DNA from: Singulisphaera sp. GP187
GTDB taxonomy: Bacteria > Planctomycetota > Phycisphaerae > Phycisphaerales > SM1A02
Assembly: GCA_945888705.1 (NCBI GenBank)
Contig: CAMDAQ010000008.1
Location: forward strand, 1 to 40,491
Length of the DNA: 40,491 nt
Direction: 5' to 3'
Shown here piece after piece: positions 9,150 to 16,133 of the stretch; position 1 is the first letter of the stretch; each line of letters opens with the position of its first letter. The notes under the pieces were generated by a model, which was given only the letters and a program-made list of their open reading frames with translations, had not been told where the DNA came from and searched no databases. Both the position numbers and the translations under genes were made by a program.

Positions 9150-9193
9150 AAATCCCCCTCGCTGGGACACACCCCGCGAGGGGTTTCTCTTTT
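9150..9193 (+). terminator. Intrinsic terminator after PEP-CTERM gene
   Basis: CCCCTCGC (9155-9162) pairs perfectly with GCGAGGGG (9176-9183) around a 13-nt loop and is followed by TTTCTCTTTT. The A-rich bases before the stem could terminate leftward transcripts as well. Confidence 0.8.
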
Positions 9194-9254
9194 GCATGCG
9201 CGATTCGGACGACTCCTCTGCTGCCCTACCGAGATTTCCGAGTTCGGCTCTGGC

Positions 9255-9701
9255 GCCATCAACTGCGAGCGCAGCCTGATGACCGCGCGCAGCCCGAAGA
9301 CCGCCGCCCACGACGGCCACGCGGTGCGCATCGTGCCGATCACGCCGGAGCTCCGGCCCATCCTGCAGGCCCTCTTCGACCAGGCACCCGAGGGCAGCGA
9401 GGCCGTCGTGCCGCGCCTCACCGACCCGACCACGAACCTGCGCACCACGTTCATGAAGCTGATCACCCGCGCGGGCTACGAGCCCTGGCCGCGGCTCTTC
9501 CACAACATGCGCGCCAGCTGCGCCACCGACTGGGCCGAGGCGTTGCCTGCCCACGTGGTCGCGAAGTGGCTCGGCCACAGCCCGCTGGTGGCGGCGAAGC
9601 ACGACCTGCAGACGCGCGACGCGCACTTCGAGGTGGCGATCAGGGGCGGGGCGCGGCTGGGGTCGGGCGTGATAGAGCAACCCCTCCGGACAACGGCCTG
9701 A
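9255..9701 (+). pseudogene. C-terminal fragment of a tyrosine recombinase (phage-type integrase)
   Basis: From about 9255 the frame matches the C-terminal catalytic half of planctomycete-type tyrosine integrases: INCERSLMTARSPKT, then VPITPELRPILQALF, then the HxxR box RLFHNMRASCATDW and the LGHSPLV box. The SAM-like N-terminal domain and the first catalytic Arg region are missing. The position of the nucleophilic Tyr, 9 residues after the His of GHS, is Asp (codon GAC at 9603-9605; family KHYLQ, here KHDLQ). One base change would explain this. The protein cannot recombine DNA. Upstream residues read through the preceding terminator and are not integrase-like. It marks a decayed mobile element; the small scar at 6451-6505 duplicates part of it. 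Confidence 0.85.
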
Positions 9702-9752
9702 GCCCCGAGAGCCAAGCCTTCTAGGAAAACCGCAGGAATGGCGGATCGTAGA

Positions 9753-9778
9753 TGCTACACTTGTCGATATCTGTAGCA
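9753..9778 (+). promoter_or_regulatory. Inverted repeat operator and -10 of AbiEi-like gene
   Basis: TGCTACA (9753-9759) and TGTAGCA (9772-9778) form a perfect 7-bp inverted repeat with a 12-bp spacer. A possible -10, TACACT (9756-9761), overlaps the left arm, and the gene starts at 9791. AbiEi antitoxins are known to autorepress by binding inverted repeats in their promoter, which fits this placement. Confidence 0.6.
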
Positions 9779-9790
9779 CTTTCGCTCCCC

Positions 9791-10432
9791 ATGCCCCGCG
9801 CCCCCTCCAGCACCCCGATCCCGAAGCCCCCAACCCGGAGGGCAACGGCCGTCTTCCGGCGCGCTGGGGGCATCCTCCGCACCCAAGAGGCCAAGGCTGC
9901 TGGCATCCATCCGCGCACGCTGGCGGCGCTCGTGGAGGATGGCACGGTGCTCAGGCTCGACCGCGGCGTCTACCAACTTGCCGATGCAGCGCCATCGGAA
10001 CCCGATCTCGCGGTGGTGGCCCGAAAGGTGCCCAAGGCAATCGTCTGTCTTGTCTCGGCGCTGGCCCACCACCGTCTCACCACGCAGATCCCGCATGCGG
10101 TCGACCTCGCGGTGCCGCGCGGCTTCAAGGACCGCAAGCTTGAACACCCACCGGTGCGCTTCTATCGCTTCGGTGACGAATCGTTTGCCGTCGGCATCGA
10201 GCGCATCAAGGTCGGTGGCGGGGAGCTTCGCGTCTACGGTGCGGCGAAGACGGTCGCCGACTGCTTCAAGTTCCGCAACAAGATCGGCAAGGACATCGCG
10301 ATCGAGGCGCTGCGCACCTACCTGCGCCGCAAGGATGCGAAGGCGAAGGACCTGCTGCACTTCGCGCGCATCAACCGCGTGCAGGCCGTGCTGGCGCCGT
10401 ACGTCGACGTCCTGCTCGCGGCCGAGGGCTGA
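9791..10432 (+). CDS. AbiEi-type antitoxin/transcriptional regulator, orphan
   Basis: This 213-aa protein matches AbiEi family antitoxins of type IV toxin-antitoxin systems. The N-terminal winged helix (FRRAGGILRTQEAKAAGIHPRTLAALVEDGTVLRLDRGVYQL) is followed by the AbiEi_4-like C-terminal domain (CLVSALAHHRL, HAVDLAVPRG, RVYGAAKTVADCFKFRNKIG). The ATG at 9791 is preferred because the earlier ATG at 9752 lies within the palindromic operator. The usual partner, the nucleotidyltransferase toxin AbiEii, is absent: the next gene encodes a DUF4143-type ATPase 200 bp downstream. The protein may be a leftover antitoxin or have been recruited as a repressor. It lies just after the integrase remnant, as expected of mobile cargo. 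Confidence 0.85.
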   Translation: MPRAPSSTPIPKPPTRRATAVFRRAGGILRTQEAKAAGIHPRTLAALVEDGTVLRLDRGVYQLADAAPSEPDLAVVARKVPKAIVCLVSALAHHRLTTQIPHAVDLAVPRGFKDRKLEHPPVRFYRFGDESFAVGIERIKVGGGELRVYGAAKTVADCFKFRNKIGKDIAIEALRTYLRRKDAKAKDLLHFARINRVQAVLAPYVDVLLAAEG

Positions 10433-10557
10433 CCGCCTAGGGCGTGCCGTCGGTGTCGCCGAAATCGATGGCGGGCACGCGGGAGAAGGGGTTTCGGTTC
10501 CGGTGACGCGGTGACACCGTGGTGACGAGGGCACGTCGGACCTGCATGCCGGGACCA

Positions 10558-10615
10558 TCTGTCCTTCTCAGACGGCCAGTTTCCCGCAAATCTGTCCTTC
10601 TCAGACGGCCAGTTT
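10558..10615 (+). repeat. Direct repeat of a 25-bp element upstream of the ATPase gene
   Basis: A 25-bp unit occurs at 10558-10582 and is repeated exactly at 10591-10615, 33 bp apart. It reads TCTGTCCTTCTCAGA then CGGCCAGTTT. Each unit contains a small dyad TCTG/CAGA. The second copy ends 6 bp before the -10-like hexamer of the ATPase gene, so the pair is well placed to be a tandem operator. A mobile-element trace is the alternative. Confidence 0.7.
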
Positions 10616-10620
10616 TGGAC

Positions 10621-10635
10621 TACCCTTGCGACATG
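10621..10635 (+). promoter_or_regulatory. Predicted -10 element, leaderless start
   Basis: TACCCT at 10621-10626, 6 nt, then the ATG at 10633. A weak -35-like TTCTCA sits 17 bp upstream of the hexamer, inside the second 25-bp repeat. Confidence 0.55.
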
Positions 10636-11976
10636 CCCCTGCTCGACGCGCTCCAGGAGAAACTCAGCGACGCGCTGCTGCCGCTTGCAGCCACCACCCT
10701 CACTCGGCGCGACGCCGTCCTCCCCGCCGTGCCGGGGAAGGCGCATGCGGTGATCGGGATGCGGCGTGCGGGCAAGACGTGCTTCCTCAAGCAGCTGCTT
10801 GCCGAGCGGCGCAAGGACGGTCCGCCGGAACGATCGATCTACCTGAGCTTCGACGATGACCGTCTTGCAGGAATCGACGCGTCTCAGCTCGACGCCCTGC
10901 TCGAGGAGTACTTCCGCCGCCATCCGGAAATCCGTCGCAAGGGTGCGACGAAGGGCCGCGCCGCGTGGTTCCTTGACGAGATCCAGCTGGTGGAAGGCTG
11001 GGATCGTTTCGTCCGACGCGTGCTCGACACAGAGTCGATCGACATCGTCGTGTCCGGCTCGTCTGCGCGCATGCTTTCGCGCGAGATCCACAGCTCCCTC
11101 CGCGGCCGCGCCATGCCCACCGTGATCGCGCCTTTCAGCTTCCGCGAGGCGCTCCGCCACCGTGGCGAGGAGCCGACGGTGCGAGCGGAGCGACTGACAG
11201 CAGCGGCCAGGAGCGCGGTCGAGAAGCGCCTGCGCGAGTACCTCGCGGTGGGCGGGTTTCCCGAAGCGCAAGGTTCGGGCAAGCGGCCGCTCGACCGTCC
11301 CACCCGGATCGCGCTCCTGCAGGGCTACGTCGACACCGTGCTGTTCCGCGACGTGATCGAGCGGCACGCGGTGTCGCAGGTCGCCGCGCTGCGCTGGATC
11401 ATCCGCCATGCGCTGCGGAACCCATGCGGCAGCTTCAGCGCGACCAAGCTGCACGACGACCTTCGTTCGCAAGGCCACAACGTCGCGAAGGACACCGTCC
11501 ATGCGCTGCTGGACCACCTGATCGACGCCTTCGTCATCGCCGCGGTGCCGGTCGCCACGGATTCCGAGCGCCGCCGCAACACGAACCCGCGCAAGATCTA
11601 TCTCGCGGATCCCGGCCTGATCGACGCCTTCGACACGAGCGGGCGATCGAACACCGGCCACGCGCTCGAGACCGCCGTCTACAACGAGCTGTCCCGGCGC
11701 GGTGCGGACATCGCCTACGTGAAGACCAAGGACGGGTTCGAGGTCGACTTCCTTGCGCGCCACCCCGACGGGCGGCAGGAGCTGATCCAGGTCTGCGCCG
11801 ACCCGACTGACGCCGCCACGTGGCAGCGCGAAACCCGCGCACTCGACGCGGCTCACTCAGAACACCCGAGGACCGAGCGGCTCGTCATCGTGCTGGACGC
11901 CAGCGGGGCACGGGCACTCAGGCACCCGAAGACGCAGGTGCTGCCTGCGCATCAGTGGCTGCTGGCATCGGAGTGA
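10633..11976 (+). CDS. AAA_14/DUF4143 family ATPase
   Basis: This 447-aa protein has the classic layout of the COG1373 family. The N-terminal AAA_14 P-loop domain has Walker A GMRRAGKT (42-49), Walker B AWFLDEIQ (111-118) and sensor SGSSARML. The C-terminal DUF4143 domain includes KIYLADPGLIDAF and KDGFEVDFL followed by LIQVC, the residue pattern of a PD-(D/E)xK-like fold. Family members are common, often near toxin-antitoxin or mobile genes, and mostly of unproven function. The ATG at 10633 is chosen because a TAnnnT hexamer stands 6 nt before it and the duplicated 25-bp element before that; an in-frame GTG at 10519 would run through both. It follows the orphan AbiEi gene but probably has its own promoter. 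Confidence 0.85.
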   Translation: MPLLDALQEKLSDALLPLAATTLTRRDAVLPAVPGKAHAVIGMRRAGKTCFLKQLLAERRKDGPPERSIYLSFDDDRLAGIDASQLDALLEEYFRRHPEIRRKGATKGRAAWFLDEIQLVEGWDRFVRRVLDTESIDIVVSGSSARMLSREIHSSLRGRAMPTVIAPFSFREALRHRGEEPTVRAERLTAAARSAVEKRLREYLAVGGFPEAQGSGKRPLDRPTRIALLQGYVDTVLFRDVIERHAVSQVAALRWIIRHALRNPCGSFSATKLHDDLRSQGHNVAKDTVHALLDHLIDAFVIAAVPVATDSERRRNTNPRKIYLADPGLIDAFDTSGRSNTGHALETAVYNELSRRGADIAYVKTKDGFEVDFLARHPDGRQELIQVCADPTDAATWQRETRALDAAHSEHPRTERLVIVLDASGARALRHPKTQVLPAHQWLLASE

Positions 11977-12094
11977 AGGCGCCGACAGAGATTGAGGCGG
12001 CCGTCTGACGCGCGTTCCCTGGATGCGACGATCCCAGCGCGACCGTGGCAATCAACGGTGACCTCCACAGTACATGCCGTGCAGACACTCAGCC

Positions 12095-12121
12095 GTGTCC
12101 AGATTTCACAGTTTGGGACAC
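12095..12121. repeat. 6-bp inverted repeat before the GNAT-AAA gene
   Basis: GTGTCC (12095-12100) and GGACAC (12116-12121) flank a 15-bp spacer in the 187-bp gap between the DUF4143 ATPase and the GNAT-AAA gene. It could be an operator, or a leftover end of a mobile element. It lies 31 bp before the -10-like hexamer at 12152. Confidence 0.4.
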
Positions 12122-12151
12122 AGATGGCGACAATCCGTCTAGATCACGGTC

Positions 12152-12166
12152 TATCGTCCGCACATG
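12152..12166 (+). promoter_or_regulatory. Predicted -10 element, leaderless start
   Basis: TATCGT at 12152-12157, 6 nt, then the ATG at 12164. Confidence 0.55.
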
Positions 12167-13435
12167 GACGCGCAAATCTGCGACTTCGCCCCCGCTGATC
12201 TCGGTGCCGCCGCTCAGCTCCTCGAGCGCCTCCGGACGCTCCCGGACAGTGCGCCGATCGAGATCGCGCAGTTCATTGCGGACATCAATGATGGCGCGAT
12301 CGCGGTAGTCGCCCTTGGGGGTGGCACGCTGGTCGGCGTGGCCAGTGCCCGTGTCGCCGGCGATAGGGCCTGGACACAGATGGTGGCCATCGATCCCGGC
12401 TGGCGACGGCGCGGCATCGGATCCGCGCTCGCACGGCGTCTTGAAGAGCGGCTGCTGCACCTTGGCGTGCGCAAGATCTCAGCACTGATCGGACCAGGCG
12501 AGGTCGGTGAACAGGCGCTCCTCAATCGCGGCTTCACCGCGCGCAAAGGCATGGTGCTCTACGAGAAGTTCCTTGCCCTGCAGCCGGCTGATGTGCGCAC
12601 CATCGACAAGTGGGGCGGACAGATCGTGGATGGCGAACTGTGGGACCAGGCCGCGGGCATGAAGCGCGAGAAGGCGCTTATCGACGGGCGCATAGTGGCG
12701 CCGCTGGCGGATCCGGCGCTGGCGGCGCAGGCCGGACTGCGTCCCCCCGCGACCGTGCTGATGTTCGGTCCTCCCGGCACGGGCAAGACCACGTTCGCCC
12801 GGGCGCTCGCAGGCCGACTCGGCTGGCCATTCGTGGAGTTGCTGCCGTCGAAACTGGCGACGGGCGAGGGCATGCTCGCCAACGAGCTGCGCGAGGCGCT
12901 GCTTGAACTCGGCCAGCTCGACCATGTCGTGATCTTCATCGACGAGTTCGACGAGATCGCACCAGCCCGCGAAAGTCGACCCGCCTCCGCGGGAGTCGTG
13001 AATCAGTTGCTGAAGTCCATTCCAGAATTGCGAAGGCGCCCGGGCAAGCTGCTGATCTGTGCCACCAACTTCGTCAACACCATCGATCCGGCGGTGATAC
13101 GTCCGGGGCGCTTCGATCTGCTGATCGGCATCGGCCCGCCCGACCACGCGGCGCTGACCGCGCTGTGGGAGCGCGCGCTGTCCACGATGCACGTCCAGCG
13201 AGGAGTCGATGCATCGGCCCTCGCGACCAGCTGCAGCGGGTTCACGCCGGGCGACGTGGACCTTGCCGCGCAGCGGGCGGCCGCCGAAGCCTTCTCTCGC
13301 GCGCGCGGAACCGGCCAGACCGCCGTGGTCACCAGCGATGACCTGACGATGTCCGTCCATCGCACCCGTGCATCCATCACGCCGACCATGCTCGAAGCCT
13401 TCAACGCTGAGGTGGAGCGGTTCGAGCGGGTCTGA
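12164..13435 (+). CDS. GNAT acetyltransferase - AAA+ ATPase fusion protein
   Basis: This 423-aa protein joins two domains in one frame. Residues 1-135 are a GNAT N-acetyltransferase with the acetyl-CoA loop RRRGIGSAL (81-89) and the closing NRGFTARKGMVLYEK. Residues about 165-423 are a Cdc48/FtsH-like AAA+ domain with Walker A GPPGTGKT (202-209), Walker B VVIFIDEFDE (255-264), sensor ATN (300-302) and arginine-finger region VIRPGRFD (311-318). Its C-terminal lid ends with the Cdc48-like TRASITPTMLEAFNAEVERFERV pattern. Both active sites look intact. An ATP-driven remodeller carrying its own acetylase could act on a protein, but no substrate is evident. It has its own promoter-like hexamer and no operon partner. 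The domain calls are firm; the joint role is open. Confidence 0.9.
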   Translation: MDAQICDFAPADLGAAAQLLERLRTLPDSAPIEIAQFIADINDGAIAVVALGGGTLVGVASARVAGDRAWTQMVAIDPGWRRRGIGSALARRLEERLLHLGVRKISALIGPGEVGEQALLNRGFTARKGMVLYEKFLALQPADVRTIDKWGGQIVDGELWDQAAGMKREKALIDGRIVAPLADPALAAQAGLRPPATVLMFGPPGTGKTTFARALAGRLGWPFVELLPSKLATGEGMLANELREALLELGQLDHVVIFIDEFDEIAPARESRPASAGVVNQLLKSIPELRRRPGKLLICATNFVNTIDPAVIRPGRFDLLIGIGPPDHAALTALWERALSTMHVQRGVDASALATSCSGFTPGDVDLAAQRAAAEAFSRARGTGQTAVVTSDDLTMSVHRTRASITPTMLEAFNAEVERFERV

Positions 13436-13558
13436 TCCGCGCCTCCCAAGGCGACGCACTTCGCCCCCAAAGCGGCGCCCGAAACTGAGACTTTGGGCGT
13501 CACAGCACCCGACCGCCCCGGTTCGCACTGCTTCGTTCCGCCCCCGCGTAACCCCCCA

Positions 13559-13608
13559 AACGCAGCGTGGTTGTGCCGCTCGGTGCGAGCGAACACAACC
13601 ACGTGCGT
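13559..13608. repeat. Long imperfect hairpin
   Basis: GTGGTTGTG (13567-13575) pairs with CACAACCAC (13594-13602). Inside, GCTCG (13578-13582) pairs with CGAGC (13586-13590). Outside, ACGCA pairs with TGCGT. Only weak T-runs follow, so it is not a standard terminator. A small structured RNA or terminator variant is possible. Confidence 0.65.
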
Positions 13609-13615
13609 TCTTCTT

Positions 13616-13783
13616 CAGTGGGCGGAGAGGGTTCGACGTCCGCGAAGCGGGCGCCGCAATCCCGGCGCGGCGCAGCCGCGCGCGGACCGGCGCAGCCGGG
13701 ACGCCCTACGCCCACGAAACGAAGGAGCACGCTCGCCAAAGGCGACCGTGATCCTGAGTGCAGTGGGCGGAGAGGGATTCGAA
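13616..13783 (-). repeat. Two copies of a tRNA-3'-end-like sequence
   Basis: CAGTGGGCGGAGAGGG-TTCGA occurs at 13616-13636 and again, with one extra A, at 13761-13783. On the minus strand the second copy reads GGTTCGAATCCC followed by TCTCCGCCCA. This is the T-arm loop and 3' acceptor strand of a tRNA, with one T-stem mismatch and no matching 5' half nearby. Tyrosine integrases usually insert into tRNA 3' ends, so this may be an attachment-site remnant. Confidence 0.5.
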
Positions 13784-13963
13784 CCACCCCCTCCTCGTCA
13801 GCCGGCAGCTTCAAACCGTCATGGAAGACCCGGCTCGAGCCCAATCGCGATTCACTGGTGCACCTTTCACGAACTTCCCCCCACCAGGTCTCGTTTGACT
13901 GCCAACCCAGTGGTAGAACATGTCCGTGCTTCGCCGCAACAGGCTGCACCTTCCGGAGGTCCC

Positions 13964-15136
13964 ATGGCCGACATCACGCCCGACTCGCGTTCGCGCCCCT
14001 CGCCCGTCGAACTCCAGCCCCCGACCTTCGAGCACCTCACCGAAGCACCCTCGATCGCTTCGCTCCTCACGAAGACCGTCTCGAACAGCCTGCATTCGCG
14101 ATCGCGATTCCCGCACACGCTCCTGGTCGGCCCACCGGACAGTGGCAAGCAGATCATGGCCGCCACGATCGCCTCCGAGATGGGGGTCTCCCTGACCACC
14201 ATCCACGCTCCGTCGATCACCGACATGCGAGACTTGGATCACAAGCTCCGCGCAGTACCCGCCAGCTCTGTCGTGCTGTTCTCGCAGATCGACCGTGCCG
14301 ATTGGATCTCGGCCCAGTTCTGCCGGATTGCGGCTGGCCTGCCCGTGTCCGTACCGCAGAGCTGGCGTGGAGCCGACGCCCCCGGTGACGAGTGGAGCTC
14401 CAAGATCGACAACCACCCGTATCACGACTTCACCATCATCGCCACCAGCCGTGCGCCGCGGGCCGATCACCGCGTCATGAACGAATGGGCCGAGGTCACG
14501 ATTCGCACCGAGCGCACCGAGCGATCCGAGTCCATCCGCCTGGAGCGGGTGTTCCATCGGCTCGGCGTCAAGGTCGCGCCAGCCGCGCTCGCTAGGCTCG
14601 CCTCGTTCGGGACCAACAGCCAGATCCGCACGCTCATGCTCGCGCGCAACGTGGTCGCCCTGACGGAAGCACGGCACGGAAGCTCGATCGACCTCGCTGC
14701 TGTAGAGCCCGCGCTGCATGACATCACCGAGATCATGCTGACCCGCGCCGAACGCGAGCGGCTCCGATCGGGCGATTCGCTCTCGCGGAGCGAGAGTACG
14801 GCCAACCGGGGCCTGCTCGGCGCGCTTGCGGGATCACTCGACCGCTCCATCGACATCGATCCCGAAGTCAAGCGGAAGAAGCGCAACAAGACCATTCGTG
14901 AAGTCGTGCTTGTGAGCCTCGGCGTGATCGTGGTGTTCTCGACCAGCGTGTTCCTGGCGAAGTGGATCGACCATCGCTTCATCGAACTGCGAAGGACCAA
15001 CGCCGAGGCATCCGGGCAGTCCCTGACGGCAGCCGATCCCGGAACAACCAGTCCGCCTGTGGAGGGCTCGGTTTCCGAAGGTGCCTCCGCGGCACCAACC
15101 TCGGATGCGAGCGCCGCATCACCTACCCCACCCTGA
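13964..15136 (+). CDS. RuvB-like AAA protein with degenerate ATPase motifs and C-terminal membrane anchor
   Basis: Residues about 20-260 of this 390-aa protein follow RuvB: PPTFEHLTEAPSIASLL, HTLLVGPPDSGK, ASEMGVSLTTIHAPSI, and the winged-helix pattern TNSQIRTLMLARNVVAL before a helix like RuvB domain III. The catalytic residues are changed. Walker A is GPPDSGKQ (56-63, Thr to Gln). The Walker B DE is lost (VVLFSQID, 103-110), and the arginine-finger region reads MNEWAEV. A Lys/Arg cluster (302-309) leads into one transmembrane helix at 313-333, and the tail is Ser/Pro/Thr/Ala-rich. The ATG at 13964 has a GGAGGT Shine-Dalgarno sequence 3 nt upstream. It overlaps the convergent deacetylase gene by 14 bp. 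It is unlikely to be the Holliday-junction motor; a membrane-tethered scaffold is an inference. Confidence 0.75.
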   Translation: MADITPDSRSRPSPVELQPPTFEHLTEAPSIASLLTKTVSNSLHSRSRFPHTLLVGPPDSGKQIMAATIASEMGVSLTTIHAPSITDMRDLDHKLRAVPASSVVLFSQIDRADWISAQFCRIAAGLPVSVPQSWRGADAPGDEWSSKIDNHPYHDFTIIATSRAPRADHRVMNEWAEVTIRTERTERSESIRLERVFHRLGVKVAPAALARLASFGTNSQIRTLMLARNVVALTEARHGSSIDLAAVEPALHDITEIMLTRAERERLRSGDSLSRSESTANRGLLGALAGSLDRSIDIDPEVKRKKRNKTIREVVLVSLGVIVVFSTSVFLAKWIDHRFIELRRTNAEASGQSLTAADPGTTSPPVEGSVSEGASAAPTSDASAASPTPP

Positions 15137-16019
15137 CCGCCTGGCGGTACACGCTCGCGTGGAGCTGCGCCGTGCGGTGCGGGCTCGACGCATAGCCGCC
15201 TGAGAGCGTGATCGTGACGGGCAGGCCCGCCCCGCGCAGCAGCGACAGGGCCAGGCGGTCGCGCTCGGCGAGCCCCGCCTCGGTCAGCGCAAGCCGCCCG
15301 AAGCGATCCCCCGCCACCACATCCACGCCCGCCAGGAGGAACGCCAGATCCGCACGCGCGGCCTCGATCACGCGTGGCAGGTGCTCGCCGAGCAGACGCA
15401 GGTACTGCTCATCGCCCGTGCCGTCCTCGAGCGGCACATCGAGCGAGCTCGGCGGCTTGATGAGCGGAAAGTTCCTCGCACCGTGCATGCTGAAGGTGAA
15501 GACCCGATCGTCGTCGGCGAAGAGCGCGGCGTTGGCGTTGCCGTGGTGCACGTCAAGGTCCACCACCAGCACGCGGCACGCTTCGCCCGTCGACTGCAGG
15601 TGTCGCACGGCCACGCCCACGTCGTTGATGACGCAGTAACCCTCGCCGCCATCCCAGAGCGCATGGTGCGTGCCGCCGGCAAGGTTTCCGCCGAGCCCAT
15701 CCTCGAGCGCGAAGCGCGCCGCGTTCAGCGTGCCCTGCGTGGCCAGGCGGCTGCGGCGCACGAGCGCCGGGCTCCACGGCAAGCCGAGCCGGCGGACCTC
15801 TCGCTCCGTGAGCGTGCCATCGCGCAACGCCCCCAGGTATTCCGGCGCGTGGGCCCCTGCCAGCAGCTCCCACTCGGCCTCGTGCGGCGCGACAACCTCA
15901 TGCGGCCGCACGATTCCCTGCGACAAGAGCATCGCGTGCAACTCGCTGAACTTGCGCATCGGGAACGCATGCCCCGGCGGCAGCTCGACGACGTAGCCAG
16001 GGTGGTACGACACGCGCAT
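15123..16019 (-). CDS. Histone deacetylase / acetoin utilisation (AcuC-like) family protein
   Basis: This 298-aa class I/II-type deacetylase domain has GGTHHA at 115-120 (tandem catalytic His), DLDVHHGN at 154-161 (zinc ligands Asp156 and His158), the third zinc Asp in GVDVVAGDRFGRL (238), and SGGY with the transition-state Tyr. All catalytic positions are present, so it should be an active Zn amidohydrolase acting on acetyl-lysine, acetylpolyamines or a related acetyl compound. The gene starts at ATG 16019 with TAAGGT exactly 6 nt upstream, which suggests a leaderless message. Its 3' end overlaps the convergent RuvB-like gene by 14 bp. A GNAT-containing protein lies 2.6 kb away, but nothing links the two. 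Confidence 0.9.
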   Translation of the reverse strand: MRVSYHPGYVVELPPGHAFPMRKFSELHAMLLSQGIVRPHEVVAPHEAEWELLAGAHAPEYLGALRDGTLTEREVRRLGLPWSPALVRRSRLATQGTLNAARFALEDGLGGNLAGGTHHALWDGGEGYCVINDVGVAVRHLQSTGEACRVLVVDLDVHHGNANAALFADDDRVFTFSMHGARNFPLIKPPSSLDVPLEDGTGDEQYLRLLGEHLPRVIEAARADLAFLLAGVDVVAGDRFGRLALTEAGLAERDRLALSLLRGAGLPVTITLSGGYASSPHRTAQLHASVYRQAVRVG

Positions 16020-16031
16020 GGGGCAACCTTA
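16017..16031 (-). promoter_or_regulatory. Predicted -10 element, leaderless start
   Basis: On the minus strand, TAAGGT (16031-16026), 6 nt, then the ATG at 16019. It begins 30 bp past the end of the terminator stem of the lysM operon. Confidence 0.6.
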
Positions 16032-16060
16032 GGATCGAGCGGCGCCATCGACGCGGCCCA

Positions 16061-16094
16061 ACGAAAAACGCGAGGCCGCACTCATGGCCTCGCG
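16061..16094 (-). terminator. Intrinsic terminator of the LysM/sec operon
   Basis: Read on the minus strand: CGCGAGGCC, an 8-nt loop, GGCCTCGCG, then TTTTT. The 9-bp stem is perfect and lies 40 bp after the LysM stop codon. Confidence 0.9.
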
Positions 16095-16133
16095 CTCGGT
16101 TGGGCATGTTCGGCCGCGAGTCGCGGCCAGTGA

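Larger units (their letters stand above)
13436..13963. other. Structured intergenic region with no gene
   Basis: About 530 bp without a credible gene; open frames here are GC-driven. It contains a long hairpin at 13559-13608 and two copies of a 20-bp sequence resembling the 3' end of a tRNA (13616-13636 and 13761-13783). Between these is a GC-rich inverted repeat around TCCCGGC/GCCGGGA. The last 40 bp hold the Shine-Dalgarno sequence and possible promoter of the RuvB-like gene. Confidence 0.6.

Noticed and set aside
9752-9790. Upstream ATG start for the AbiEi-like gene
   Set aside because: It would place the palindromic operator and -10 inside the coding sequence, and the extra 13 residues are not family-like.
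13761-13860. Complete tRNA on the minus strand
   Set aside because: The T-arm and 3' acceptor strand are seen, but no 5' acceptor partner, D-arm or acceptable anticodon arm can be folded upstream.
13493-13963. N-terminal extension of the RuvB-like protein containing GGEGFEPP
   Set aside because: This peptide is a known artefact of translating tRNA-3'-end sequence antisense. The real start at 13964 has a GGAGGT Shine-Dalgarno sequence and RuvB similarity follows.
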